Positions 24,830 through 36,600 of a stretch of DNA of 64,000 nt are shown piece after piece. The notes below the pieces were generated by a model. That model did not search any database. It was not told the DNA's origin and was given only the letters and a program-made list of their open reading frames with translations. The DNA comes from Acanthosoma haemorrhoidale (Eukaryota; Arthropoda; Insecta; Hemiptera; Acanthosomatidae), in NCBI GenBank assembly GCA_930367205.1, contig OV884011.1, positions 142,349,937 to 142,413,936 of the forward strand, in the 5' to 3' direction. A program made the position numbers and the translations under genes. Numbering within the stretch: the stretch's first letter is position 1; every line of letters begins with the position of its first letter.

Positions 24830-25060
24830 GTCACCGCACGGACCGAGGACGAGAACAAAAGAACCGGCCCCATTCAACCGAGCGCGGGCAGCCGGCCAGT
24901 CGGTGTAGAGTCGGCCCTGCCGTTTCGGTGTTGTTTCTCTGCTGTGTTGTCGCCTCTGCTGTTGTTCGAGCGGCTGTTAATTGTCTGTGCAGAGGCTTTG
25001 GACCATGTCCACTCCTCAACCCCTTTTACCCATTGTCGATCTGTTCAATATTTCCGTTCC
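24830..25060 (+). other. GC-rich block, possible 5' UTR and first exon
   Basis: A sharp rise in G+C and CpG content compared with the flanks. At 25004-25006 an ATG in good Kozak context (ACCATG) opens a 22-codon frame, Met-Ser-Thr-Pro-Gln-Pro-Leu-Leu-Pro-Ile onward. It ends at a stop just after a weak GT that could be a splice donor. This could be a promoter-proximal first exon of a host gene whose other exons lie outside the window, or the leader of an unrecognised retroelement. Neither is proved. Confidence 0.25.
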
Positions 25061-25411
25061 AAATCCGTATTAACTATTAACGCTGCAATATATCTTAGAA
25101 TGCAACGATATTTGTGGACCGATTCACAAAGATCAAGTTCAAGTGTAATTCAACGGACAACCACTTTTGTCAGCTCATCCATTTTCAAATGGAGGGGAGC
25201 CCACCCCGGTCAATTTCTAATATTTCCATCTGAAAACCGGACTAACGCTCACAAATTGAAATAACTAATGCAATATAACCATACATAATCCTCTGCTGTA
25301 AATGGATGAGAGACCCTCAATGTAATTGTTCAGTGTTAACGAATGTCAAAATAAAGGTTTTTTTTGTCAAAAATAATGATTAGTATTTTAACGATAATTC
25401 AATAAGTCCCC

Positions 25412-26200
25412 TGTAGCGTAGAGCTAAATATATGTAAATTACCCTACACTCTGGTTCATAATGTATTATAATAGAAATGCAAATATGTGTAAACTTCTTG
25501 TAGTAAATCATAGAGAGGCTGGCAGATGTAGACAAGTAACAGAGGATCGAGGGTACGGCAATAAACCTAAGAGGATTAGCCACCTGACTGCCATAAATAG
25601 ACCGGGCAGACCTTCAGTCACTTCCGGCAGTCATAAAGTCTAAAAGCCATGCAATAAACAGTCCTATTGGGGACGAGCGGTCACGATCGCTCGGTAGGTG
25701 TTACATCATAAAACACACCCTTTTGGACCAACGGGGATAATAAAACAGACCCCCTGCAGACAGACTCCGCCTTCCACGAGGGAGGGGGGTACAATATTTA
25801 TATCAGAAGTTTCGCCCTGATGAAGCACTCTGTTTCTTAGCCTCCACAGCCGCATTACTAGTCGCGATCCGACCAGGGCCTCGGGGCCCTGGGAGTAAGC
25901 CCACTCAGCCTTCCGCTAGTCTACTCTCTCTATGTCTACTAACTCTACGACGGAACTTTGCCTCACAGCCTCTAGCAGACCTCTGACGACTTGTACCTAT
26001 TACGCTGCCGATCTCTCGCCCGAACTCTGAAAACTGGTCTTATTCTTTATGAACCTCTGAACCTCATCCTGAACACAGTGTCTTGTCGGGACACATCCCT
26101 ATCAATAAATGGAGTCAGATATTAACGCCTACATGGAACATGGTCCATGTTATTAACTACAACAATCCGCACTTGTCACCAGGGCTAGAGTGATCAGGCA
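25412..26200 (+). mobile_element. Solo LTR, copy 1 of a Ty3/gypsy-like family
   Basis: Begins TGTAGCG and shares long collinear blocks with 44518-45295 and, less closely, 61286-62165. The shared blocks include 'cagggcctcggggccctgg' and 'gtcgggacacatccctatca', the ATGGAGTCAGAT block (ATG at 26109) and 'gcacttgtcaccaggg'. A poly(A)-type AATAAA lies just before that ATG. No gag or pol was found downstream, so it is a solo LTR or an LTR with only a scrap of leader. The exact 3' edge is uncertain: the LTR ends either at the CA at 26178 or in the C-rich stretch to about 26200. Confidence 0.7.
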
Positions 26201-28565
26201 CTCCCCTAGTGACGCCCCCCCCGACAATTGTTGACCTCCGATAATTGTCCACCTTTTCCGACAATTGGTGACCCTCGACGTGCACAAGAAGCTTTTCCGA
26301 CACCCCCCAATAAAACAGTCAGAGTTCCTGAACTTGGAGTTACTAAACGAAATGAAAAAAAAGAAAAGAAAACCCGTGTATTTATATACATAATATAAAG
26401 TAGGGTTTTAACTATTATTTCATTAAAATTGATTTTATCCATTAATTGCATGATACATAGAAGCATGGCTTAGTGTAAATATTTAACCCGGCAACCATCC
26501 AGGCAAATAGTATATTATTAACTAAAGCAGGAAAGAAGAGAATGAAAAAGATAAAAAAAAAAAAAAAAAACAGAAGAAGGAAGAAATGACAAATATACTG
26601 AGGTATAGAGCTCCAAACTTTAAAGGTTTGTAGAAAGAAAGGGATTCAGTTTGAAAGGGGTTGAACTTCAATGGGCGTAGACTCGTGTTAAAAGAGTGCA
26701 TGGACGATTTAAATATAAGGCGGACTATACATGTATTACGAGGATTTGGTGTCTAAGGTAGGCTACAAAAAAGTGTAAGAAATTTTTTCTAGCTGGTGGA
26801 GAGTAATAGGAATTCTGAATCTTTGAGTCTCTCGCTATTCCAAATATAATGAGTTTTAATTAAGGATGTGTGTTTCGTGAACGAACTAGTTCACATGATC
26901 TATTGTGGTAATTGCTGCTCTCTGGACATCGTTCCTCCTAAATCGATCCGTAAAGATCATCCTGACCTGTTAGATCTACAGTTACAGTTTACAGTTCACT
27001 CAGTTCAACGAGTTCCAAAATCCAAGTTCCAAAAACATCGTTCTTAAGTTCATCCTGAGCTGTAAAATTTTACATTTCCCTCTATCGTCCTGTGTTTTCC
27101 GTTTTCCAGGCAAACATCTTTCTTTGGATAAGTAATTTTTTTTTTATTTCTAAATAATTTTTCGTTTTTTTTACGACCTATTTAAATATATAGCTACGAA
27201 TTATAAAGTTCACTTTAATAATAATAATACACTGCCGTTCACTAATAAGTACAGCTCGAGAGCCCTTTAGAAGTTAAAGGAAGATCCTATACATGTACAC
27301 TGCCGATGGAAAGGACACTAACCATCTCATTATAAGATTGTTCATATGTTCCTTCAACAGGTCGTTTTTCATTGTCATCATCACGGTCTTCGGCAATTTA
27401 ACTCCTCCATCGGATTTTCTAGTTTGTTGAACTATTGAAGCCCTGAGTACCATCTTTCATTTACTTCACAATCGTCACTGCACCAATTCGTAGACGTTAT
27501 CAAGCCTTTATCCGACCAAAAATGATGTGCAATGGATATCACTCTTTTAGTTCAGTAAACGAACCCAAATTTAGAAAAATTGACTTCCTTCTTTGCCAAA
27601 GCTATAAGCTCCCCAGCCAAGAGAGCTTATCGAAAAGTCGATTGCCACAACTATATTCATATTTGGTATTAAAAAAGTAAAATTTAAATATGATAGTGCG
27701 ATTGCTGTTGCACTGACAACTGATGGTTGTACATCAGTAAGCAATCGAAGTTTTATACCAATAACGTCTTATTGTATACATTTGATTCCATACTGTGTAG
27801 TAATCTAGATGGATAAGTGTTTTAACATTTACAAAATATAAATGAACTGTGTTGTTCATTTGAACTAGTTCAATGTACAAAGACCGATACCAAAATAATT
27901 TGCATACATAGCACTGGGTGTGTCAAACGTAACTTCCCAAATTGAAAATTTACTATTTAAGTCTCTTGCCCTCTTTACTCGTTTTAGATTCAGTCTACAA
28001 ATTTATTATGAAAAAACACACTACCTCTGTCACAAACAAAACTAGAAAATTGAACATAATCTTTCAGCTAGTCAACCCACTGTCACTGTTTTGATGTGCA
28101 AGTTCTATTATCTAGACCAGTGAATATGAGTTAGTTTCAGTAATATTAGCATCAAATCAGTATCCAGAGACTCTGTAATGCATTCTAACACTAAGTAGGA
28201 AGCTGATAGTAATCGAAAATGTCCTTTTTAGAACCAAACTTTTCAATAATTTAAAAGGCCTTTTAACTTGACATATGAAAATTATCACTTACACCGATGT
28301 AAATTGCCAAACAAACCAAGACGTCTATATTGCGACGGCACATCACAGGCTTCCAAACATTTAGCACATGACAGAACCACGGAAAAAAACTTACAGATAC
28401 TATTGTTAAAAGTATGATTGTTGGCCAATTAAGGAACTGTAGGTTGATTTTATAAATATAAATAAGCAATGCTAAGATTTGCAGAAGAAATATACAAAAT
28501 TACGGAATTCAGATATACCTATTCCCACTAGATAACATAATTAATAGCAAAGAATATTAATGATT
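26201..28565. other. Interval without recognised genes
   Basis: Just after the LTR, 26215-26285 holds three imperfect 'cgacaattg.tgacc' repeats, possibly retroelement leader. A long A run is at about 26554-26570. Around 27229-27660 a few coding-like words on the minus strand suggested a Tc1-type relic but were not convincing. The rest is AT-rich noncoding-looking sequence. Confidence 0.35.
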
Positions 28566-28650
28566 GAGCACAGGTCAAGATGGGACCAAAGAGAACCGTG
28601 GCGTGCGCAATTCATAACTAATTCGCATGCACCCAGGTCACGAATCAAAA
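28566..28650 (-). repeat. 85-bp repeat, copy 1
   Basis: Close match, same orientation, to 29293-29377; both end 'cgcatgcacccaggtcacg' plus a few bases. Copy 2 lies in a block that looks like an LTR on the minus strand, so copy 1 may be a fragment of the same LTR. The strand given follows that interpretation. Confidence 0.75.
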
Positions 28651-29089
28651 TTATAATTTTCGTTGGTAATTATTTTGTATATCATTTCATTTTTTTGTGG
28701 ACCGTTTTTATTCGCTCGTTTCTTTTTCTATTCTATGATTTTTTTTGTCTTTCTTCAGACTTCAATGTGTATTTAACTTTATTTTGCAATTATTTGAGAA
28801 TGAATTGTGTATAATTAAAAATACATGGGATTTACTTCCATCCTAGTAGTAAATAAACTTTATAGGTTTGCTATAAGAGGAAACAAATTTAAAATATAGG
28901 AAATTTTTTTAAATTTCCAAAGTGGCAGGTTACTTTTAATCACTTTGCTTATGCTGTATTTTGGTTGCTTCAGTTATCATTTTTTAATTAATTAAGTTAC
29001 TTGAAATATTTATGAAATTCCGGCTGATTGATTCAGCCAATCTTTCGAACGAATTCCTAAAAATAACCTATTGGGGATACTCAGGTGCT

Positions 29090-29502
29090 ATATTTTATAT
29101 TTCATAAGTCGTTTTCATCAAATTCAATCACTAGAGTAGAGTCGAGAGGCTAACAGGAAAGAGGAAGGCACAGAGTACGAGCTTTCCATGCGGGCTTGAG
29201 GTTCCAATAAATGAGACAGACGGAAGAAGGGCCACTAACGACTTAGAAGAGTAAATAAGTTGACAGAGGAAGTAATAAATAGAGTAGAGATAGAGAACAG
29301 GGCAAGATGGGACCAGATAGAGGCCTGGCGTGCGCACTTTACAACTAATTCGCATGCACCCAGGTCACGGATCAAAAGCTTTTATCTCTTGTGCCCTCTC
29401 TAATCAGTCCCTAGAGCCTCTACCGCTCCCTCCCCGCTATCCGACAAACGCTCTTGTTTTTTCAAACTTTTTCTTTTTAGAAAACACTTTAGTGTTTGGT
29501 GT
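29090..29502 (-). repeat. Possible LTR or 3' UTR of an unclassified retroelement
   Basis: A moderately GC-rich block that includes copy 2 of the 85-bp repeat (29293-29377) and a TATA-like 'agataaaag' on the minus strand. It directly follows, on that strand, the coding-like frame at 29503-29805. The arrangement would fit the end of a retroelement (last frame, then LTR). Inverted TG..CA ends and a target-site duplication could not be defined. Confidence 0.35.
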
Positions 29503-29805
29503 TTAAATAATTGTGGCGATTGGGGCCGACTTTTGTATCTCATTTCTTGTCTGTACAACCGACCAATCGGGACACACAGTCGCTTTTGTCAAAAATAAAT
29601 TCCCCCTGAAGTGATTTTGATCTTTCAATAAAAAGATACGGATCTCTGTGTGTCCATAAGTACTTCCATCAGTCACATAATAACCCACATTACTATCTAA
29701 CAAATGTATTCGGTCTGCGGAACGACTGGTAAATTCCTCACCGGTTTTACTATTTCTGTTCCTTTGATCGTTGTTGAAGCATGTTGACCAAAATAGACTG
29801 CTCAA
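29503..29805 (-). CDS. Coding-like open frame of unknown function
   Basis: A 100-residue minus-strand frame with a balanced amino-acid composition unlike the random Ile/Tyr/Asn-rich frames around it. It includes a Thr-Gly-Glu-Glu-Phe start region, a middle run Asp-Ser-Asn-Val-Gly-Tyr-Tyr-Val-Thr-Asp-Gly-Ser and a C-terminal Cys-Pro-Asp-Trp-Ser. I do not recognise the family. There is no signal peptide or clear membrane segment. It ends next to a repeat-containing block (29090-29502), so it may be the C-terminal end of a retroelement protein, or else a host exon. Its first Met may not be a true start. Confidence 0.3.
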   Translation of the reverse strand: MSSLFWSTCFNNDQRNRNSKTGEEFTSRSADRIHLLDSNVGYYVTDGSTYGHTEIRIFLLKDQNHFRGNLFLTKATVCPDWSVVQTRNEIQKSAPIATII

Positions 29806-32198
29806 ATGAAGGTTTTGAGTGTGCTACATTTGCTTTGTATATAGGTACAATTTTTATTATTATAGTTCCAATCTAAGCGAGGCGATGTAGCTCTATCGTT
29901 CAACCAGGCATCGCAAATTCCTAGCATTGGAAGGTAATTTATTATAGAATAACAATAAAGAGTTGCAGTGCAAAAGCGTTGAAAGAAACGTTAATTATTC
30001 TTGCCGATTCTACCCTGGCTTTCCATCATTTTCCCCTATCCATTAAGCTTGATAGACGGCTGACGCGAGGCTTATGCCGCTGTAAAAAAACAAAAAAAAA
30101 CTCTGCTCCCGATAAACAAAGGCCTCGGAATGTCAGCCCACCTCTCCCCAGCTCTCTTGGACTCCTTTAGTATTTGGCATAGAAATTCCTAAAGCTCATG
30201 AAATATTCAAAATATTTCAAAAAACGCCTGTTCAAAGATATTCAATGGCTACACATAGAGTTAAGTGTATGGAAATGTTATAAGAATTTATGTAGCATCC
30301 GGTACACTAGGGTAATAATACCAACACAGTCAACTGTAATTGGCACAGGCACTAGCTAGATTTCGTAATGGGACCGAGGGAGATGAACTGAACTCAAAAA
30401 GTCAAATAACTCTCAAGGTACCCTAGTTATCCACGTTTACACATGATGTAAGGTGGGTTCACCTTTTTTCTTATTTCTATGGTACACCTGTTTCATTTTA
30501 AGCATTGTACGTACAAAATATATCCGGTAGACAGAACAAAGAACCATCGCTTTACATTGAATAAAAGCTAACAAACGGTGATAGTGACACGAGGGTTGTG
30601 GGTACAAGCCCTTGAAACAAAATGTGAATGAGTAACATAACTTGCACTTTGCAATCCAGTTCCTAGATTGAAATCCAGTTAAGAAAATAAGACTTTTATT
30701 TTTTTGCAGCAGAAGTAATAAACTAGATCATATATTTTTTTAATTTAAAAACAAATAAACCAAAATATTTTTAAAATGTTAAAAATATATACTGGAAGCG
30801 GGGATCGAGAGCTTATACAAAAAATTCCATAACTTTTTTGGAACGTAGGAATTTATCATCTCCGGTATTTCTATTCCTTTGGATATAAGTGTTTAGATAA
30901 CAGTACATTACAAAAACAGGTCCCCATTTTTCAGTTCTTATTTAGTTACAGCACAGTACTGATAATTAAATTTAATTAACATTTAAGCGTAATCTTTAAT
31001 ATTGTGGAGTATACAAAACAGCAATTGGATGGCCGTTGGTATCACTCGTAAATACATAGAGGCAGACAGACAAATAGAAACCCCTTTTATAGTTAAACAT
31101 CCTACTTAGATCTTAAAAGCTTGAAATTGTTTTCCATATTCAATCCAAAAAATACAACAATGGAAATAGGGTGCATTTCAATACGGTTGTATTAGTAATG
31201 TATATATTGGTTACGCAAACTCGAAATGTTCGGGCATCAATGAAACGTGGAATTTATGTGGAATATTAGCGGGTACTGTTACTTCCAAAGATCCCATTTG
31301 GTATGAAATAATGCTGGTTATTAAGCTACATAGTCCAAGAGTAATTACGATATTATTATTATAATCGCTTTTACTTAATAAGCCGTCTATCGCGATTATT
31401 ATACAGAAATCGTAAGAAAAAAAAAATAGCAGCGCTCATCAAAAGAAAACTGCATACTCGATAGTAATACTACGATAGAATGCTCTTTACTCTCTATCTT
31501 ATATATAGCCAATGATGAGGTAATCAATACAGCCCTGCATATTAATTACTAAATGCTATAATATATTTGTTAATGGAAAGCCAGTTCACGGTAATTAAAA
31601 AGGAGACGTTTGAAGCAGTTGACCAAATTTCTTTCATTAATAATTCAAAAGCGATTTCATTGATTATGATTTATAAGGATAAGTCGTCGCTCTCATATCT
31701 TTCTTGGAATTCTTAGCCAAAGCAACATTGAAAGGAAAGTAATCAATCGTTTCACCTTTGCTGACCACTCTCTCAGTCTGTTCTATATTTTCATTTGTTA
31801 CTACGAAGATGAAAGGGAGTAAGATTATGGGATCCAGCTTCCCTTATCCGCGAAACCCCCCTATTCCCAATCCTCTGCATTGAGCTCCAGTATCTTCTAT
31901 TTAAATCCTCTGGAGCATAAACGTCAAAGGAGAAAGGAAACATGATTACAATTTACCACTGATACATATTCTCCAGCCAATACTCAACGGTAAAAAGTAC
32001 TCGTTCAATGGAAACTAAATTGTTTCTAGTTGGAAGGTTCAAAAATCGTTACGCTATTAATGTTTTATCAGTTATAAATGAATAATGACTAGGGATTTAG
32101 TTTAATGACTACAGTTTGTAGCAAGTGTTTTACTTTTAGCAATGGCTCGACCGATAAAAATAACCAACTTCTACAAGGCTGTTATTTACTTTCCAACC
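29806..32198. other. AT-rich interval, nothing recognised
   Basis: No recognised element, domain or RNA gene. The 63-residue frame at 29979-30170 has no motif. Confidence 0.4.
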
Positions 32199-32207
32199 CT
32201 TTTAAAT

Positions 32208-32445
32208 TTTAACAACAACTTTATTGTGGTAAAATTACAATCTGCCTGATTGGGCTATAAGTAATTGTGATAAATGATCTCATTCATACCAATTTACAAT
32301 TTTCATTCACTCGCTCTTTCAACAATATATACAAACAGCCCAGAGGTCCCCCAAGTCCACATGGTTGTCACCTGGCGAAGGAGGAAGCGCAGTCTTGGGA
32401 AGTCCCTGGATAAGAGCCAGCGGAGACTGACCAAGAGCGCGAGAG
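32208..32445 (-). mobile_element. Family A 3' fragment with 9-bp target-site duplication
   Basis: A 238-bp minus-strand 3' end of the jockey-like family A. It is flanked by the perfect direct repeat 'cttttaaat' at 32199-32207 and 32446-32454. It has the 3'-UTR blocks in order, with a small internal deletion in the GC-rich part near 32385. Too short to encode anything. Confidence 0.85.
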
Positions 32446-32539
32446 CTTTTAAATAGAAACCTCCTTAAGGGTTTCGTTGATTATTTTTTCAAAATCTGTA
32501 TCTAGAGAGATGCAATTTTTAATAGAGTTTCCCTTGTTG

Positions 32540-32554
32540 CCCCCCCCCCCCCCC
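32540..32554. repeat. Poly(C) run, 15 nt
   Basis: Homopolymer of C in an otherwise AT-rich neighbourhood; its length may be unreliable in the assembly. Confidence 0.9.
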
Positions 32555-33655
32555 GAGGTGCTAAAAATAAAAAAAAACCTTTACATATATTTAAAGGATA
32601 AAAATTAACTAATTATCTATGTTTAAATATAATTTCTTATCCTATGAAGTTGGGTGTCCAATTGAAGCCATTCTACGTCCTTATATGCATTACAATTTGA
32701 GGCTCGAGCAGTAATTGCCAAATCAGCCAACAAAAAACATTCCTAGCATTCAAGATCAAATATCGTAATAAACAGCTCAAATTAATATTTGACAACTAGC
32801 TGTCTTATGCGTTGTTTGTTTCCTTAGAGCGCACGTTGGCGTATTTTATATTTAATGTGAGAGCCATAGTCATGACCACTTCAATAGGATAAATCGAATC
32901 GGTGAAGGCAAATCGATAAATGTTTAATTCTGCTCTTAATAGAAGCCCCATACATCAGCAGGTCCACTAATTGACAGAGGGCGACCTAACAAATCATTTA
33001 CAAAGCCTTTCCGGTCTACTGAGCTTTTGCACTGGATCAAATCAATTCGTAGCCTATATTTGAGCTTACTATGTGCATAAAATATTTTAACCTTTCCAAG
33101 TCTTGTCGACAGTAATAACCAATTAAAATGTTTATTTCAGAGACCTAACAAAATTATTTCTTAATAAATGTTTGCTGTTTTTTTTCAATTAATCTTTTGT
33201 AATATAAATAACTTAAGGAACATAAACATTGTGAAAGTTTATAGTTTAATATTCTTTAAATTCTTTCAGATCTAGGCTAGGTTATTGCTTAGACAGACCA
33301 GCACTTAGCATTCAAATAATGGCAGGTGAATAATAAAATTTACTCTTAACCGTTTTCATTAACTATCAGTAGTACCATTTTTGAGACCTATCTCAAAAAA
33401 AATGTTAGATATCGGTCGTCTCGAACTCTAAACTGCATCATTTCAACCGAAATGCCTTTTTAAAATAAATTCGAGCGAGCGTCAAAGTGCGTTTAATATT
33501 TAAACCCTAAATTACTTGTTAGACTTTTGTATGAAACATTTCATCCAATTACGATCCAGAAAACCTTTCTCATGAAAATTGGCTGAGGGAGGCCGTGCTT
33601 CTGAAAGAAAATCAATATTGTACCCTCAATGCGGCTGTCATAATGGTTTTATTTT
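32555..33655. other. AT-rich DNA, nothing recognised
   Basis: No coding domain, element copy or RNA gene was recognised. Confidence 0.45.
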
Positions 33656-33765
33656 TTATTTGCAGGCCTTATTTTGATCTAATTTATCGGGCTTCGCGCC
33701 CTTTTTGTTAGCGGCAAAGAATTCGCAATCAGTTCCACAGGGGTACTGAGTCCATTCTAGTAATA
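33656..33765 (-). CDS. Candidate terminal exon, unknown protein
   Basis: On the minus strand an AG acceptor-like site at 33766-33767, preceded by a T-rich tract, leads into about 35 codons. They include Glu-Trp-Thr-Gln-Tyr-Pro-Cys-Gly-Thr-Asp-Cys, then a Lys-rich tail ending Gln-Asn-Lys-Ala-Cys-Lys and a stop. AATAAA-type polyadenylation signals start within two bases of the stop. The composition is coding-like and differs from the flanking DNA. I do not recognise the protein. The branch-proximal sequence is ordinary and no partner exon was found in the window, so it may be chance or a relic. The frame stays open upstream into AT-rich sequence, which I take to be intron. Confidence 0.25.
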
Positions 33766-34185
33766 CTGGACGCGTAGTTGTGAAATCATGAATTGAAATA
33801 ATAAAATAAAAACTAATTTTTCTATTGAAATGTTTCATTAGCAGTTTTATATTTACTATTTATTAATAAATTAATCAATTATTTTTTAATTAACTTATTA
33901 ATATTTTTGGCAAATAAAAAAGTTATATTTTGTTGAGACGGACTAATAAATAAAACTTAATATTATTCTTCAGCACAAAGTTTGCGGTTTATATCGACTT
34001 TTTAAATATTTCATGTTCTTAACCAAAACTTCAATCTCGGAGATTTGTTTTTTTAATTAGCAATAAATTATGGACCACTTTGGGGTAAAAGAGAGACATC
34101 TAGAGAGTTAAGAAACATGTTGTTTCCAGGAGACAGTTCGCTCAAAAACAATAACTGTTTTTTACAGGTGAGCCATAGTAGATAG

Positions 34186-34233
34186 GGCTTAACGGTTAAA
34201 GAGAGCAATGGCTTAACGGTTAAAGAGAGCAAT
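34186..34233 (+). repeat. Perfect 24-bp tandem repeat, two copies
   Basis: The unit 'ggcttaacggttaaagagag' plus 'caat' is repeated exactly, head to tail. It looks like a recent local duplication in otherwise unique sequence. Confidence 0.95.
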
Positions 34234-35384
34234 GGATTTGACAAGAGAAGAAGAACTTACGACAATAGACAAGGGACTTCTCCGCGTTAAGCCTCTTACC
34301 GTCTCACAAGAGACTCACAGTACCAAGCAAATTTTAAACATCCCGGCACATACTCACTAGAAATGTGGAGGTTAGCCAAACTGTCCAGCGCCCAATAATG
34401 CCTCTTTATGTGTATCCAATCACACTCTCCATTCTGACCACCTAATCCCACTTCTCAGCCCCTTTATCAAAAATTCAATAATCGATGCACACATTTTCAC
34501 ACTTTTACCATTGGTCATGATAAGCCGTCCCTCGGCATGTATGAGATGCATGTAGGATATACGGATGGGATGTAGGGGGGCCCCCTACAACAGCACGTAC
34601 TCCTATTCGCTGAATAGATGATTTTGGAAGGTTAATTTACTCATTTCTACCTCCACTCTCTTAGTTCCTGTTTAGTCTAAAAAAAAGAGGATAATTTCCT
34701 ATGTCTGAAAAACTCAAACTATTTTTAACACAAACTATGCGTAACTCGAATTGATTTATCATTCCTTTAAAGCAACAGTTACGGAGAGTTGACAGTGTTT
34801 TTGTTTTATTTTCTTCTTTTAGGTTCACCGCTGGGTGCGACTACCACTTAGATGTGGTATATAACATAAATAATTTTGTGATATTCTCTCTTTAATTAAC
34901 TGATTCGGCCATTCTTTCTACTGCTTGTGAAATATACTCATGTTTCATCGAACTACAACGAACTCTAATTACATAGCAGTATATGTTGATAAGTTAAGTG
35001 GTACTTAATATTCTGCAATTGTTTAATATTTGTTAAGGTCAGGTTTACCTGAAGAAGCTTTACAGCTTAAAATAAAGGTGTTGGTAATCCACAACAACAA
35101 TCGTGCCAGAGAAGGTTGACCTGAGAGAGGGCGTTCCCCAAAAGTTTATAAACAGTTATAGGATGGAGCTGGGTTCCCTTTGAAGGCTGCCGGTTTCGAC
35201 AACAGGGCATAAACTTACGACACTGTTCAAATAACAAAATAAAACAATAATATATAAATGGCGCTGTAATCATGTAATTTATTTAGAACAAAGAGAAACT
35301 GTTTCATTTTCAGATATAACTGAAGTATTAGGCAAGAGTATTGTTTTTAGAGGAGGTATTACGGAGGAACTATAGACACAAAGC
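34234..35384. other. AT-rich interval, nothing recognised
   Basis: No coding domain or element copy was recognised. Confidence 0.4.
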
Positions 35385-35529
35385 TAATGCTGGTAGCAGT
35401 GGTAGTCATAAGTCAGATGCTGGTGTGAACCGGCTAACTGGAAACAGCTGGCAAAGGCAGCAAGAATACATATGGATCGTAAAACTGAAAAAAAAATGGG
35501 TTTGAAAGCTATATTTGAATGTACGCAGC
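35385..35529 (+). CDS. Candidate exon with cysteine pair, upstream of a membrane-anchor exon
   Basis: After an AG at about 35413-35416, a frame of about 40 codons reads Cys-Glu-Pro-Ala-Asn-Trp-Lys-Gln-Leu and later Met-Gly-Leu-Lys-Ala-Ile-Phe-Glu-Cys-Thr, then a stop. A donor-like GTAAAT lies right at its end. The spacing and the 'x-Ala-Ile-Phe-Glu-Cys' run recall part of an extracellular Sushi/CCP domain, but two of the four expected cysteines would lie beyond a frame change. Its splice phase does not join the next candidate exon (35677) cleanly, so this may be a pseudogene or a chance frame. The coordinates are approximate. Confidence 0.2.
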
Positions 35530-35676
35530 CAGGGGCCACAAGACAGTAAATTTCACAGTGTTTCTGGGAAATTAATTCCCTGCTGTACACTGAAAATTGG
35601 TGAATTATGTGACCAAAGCAAGTTGATATAGTAGTAAGCATTAAATGCTGTTTTTCATTGTTATTATTCTGCTGAG

Positions 35677-35885
35677 TGTATGAAAAGGACCAACATTTTG
35701 ACATAAAACCAGTGAGTTCAGAAAGTTTTATTAGATCCATGTCATTACCGGTATTGGTATTGCTGATAGTAGTTGGTATAGCTAATTGTTTGTGCTACAA
35801 AAAGCGTTGTAAAAGTGTTACAACAGAAGACACTATTATCAACATATATAATGATATCAATTTCCGGCCCTCTATAAAGTATTAA
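35677..35885 (+). CDS. Candidate last exon: transmembrane segment plus cytoplasmic tail
   Basis: A pyrimidine-rich tract and a TGAG acceptor-like site precede a 69-codon frame. The first 21 or so residues are hydrophilic. A hydrophobic run follows, Leu-Pro-Val-Leu-Val-Leu-Leu-Ile-Val-Val-Gly-Ile-Ala, then a basic stop-transfer stretch (Tyr-Lys-Lys-Arg-Cys-Lys), then an acidic and Asn/Tyr-containing tail ending in Lys-Tyr and a stop. This is the layout of the end of a type I membrane protein. There is no in-frame ATG at the beginning (the frame opens after a TGA), so it would need splicing from an upstream exon. The family is unknown. Confidence 0.3.
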
Positions 35886-36024
35886 ACTCTATGTCCCTTC
35901 AGAACACACATAAATTCTTTAATTTTATCATTTAAATTGAACTCAAGTGTGTATTTCAAGGAAATCCGGTCACTTTAGCATTAACTTCCCATAAATAAAA
36001 ATTTTTTGTCTCTAAAAATTCAGT

Positions 36025-36231
36025 TGTTATTTTTTTAGATCCTATGAAAAACAACTCTGGTTTAAATAGACCATAATGACAAACGATGATCAAATTCAAG
36101 AAAAAGATCAGCTGAGGTCACACGATCATGACATTTGTCTTTAAACACTCATTATTGCCCCTAAAAGCGTATTTGTTATTATTTTTAGACCCTATGAAAA
36201 ACACCCTCTGGTTTAAATAGACCCTAATAAA
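36025..36231. repeat. Diverged tandem-like repeat pair
   Basis: A block of about 57 bp at 36025-36080 recurs at 36175-36231; shared words are 'cctatgaaaaaca' and 'ctctggtttaaatagacc'. Each is followed within 35 bp by 'gaggtcac'. The period is about 150 bp. This looks like a decayed local duplication or two copies of a short element. Confidence 0.75.
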
Positions 36232-36300
36232 GAGGAGGTCACGCAGTTACATGTCGCTATTAAATTATAATCATAAGTATAATCATTTATTGGTAAAAAT

Positions 36301-36600
36301 AAAGAGCAAAGAAACATTTGAAACATATTATTGAAATTCTAAAGCGTAAAAAAAAAATGGATTATGGAAGTAATATTTCTTTTGTATGCTTGATTTATAT
36401 GAATTTGTTCGTATTTGCATATCTTTATATATAACTGCTTATGCCACAACAAAAGATCTGGGTTGTGAGTGTTTGAGTGAGACCTTAACTGCTTATTTCA
36501 TGCTAAAAGATTTGGTATTTGAGTGAAGAGCTAAGAAATATTTGAAACTATTAGTGAAATTCTAAAATGCGATATGGAACTAATATATCTTTAGCCTGTT
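36301..36600. repeat. Second set of diverged direct repeats
   Basis: The block at about 36303-36365 ('gaaacatttgaaac', 'gaaattctaaa', 'tggaagtaatat') recurs at about 36528-36590. Between them, two 'aactgcttat...aaaagat' words are also repeated. A related word occurs at 38126-38150. The origin is unknown, probably an old tandem or dispersed repeat. Confidence 0.6.

Noticed and set aside
27229..27660. Possible Tc1-type transposon on the minus strand
   Set aside because: Only scattered coding-like words; no matching inverted repeat was found and the catalytic motifs are not readable.
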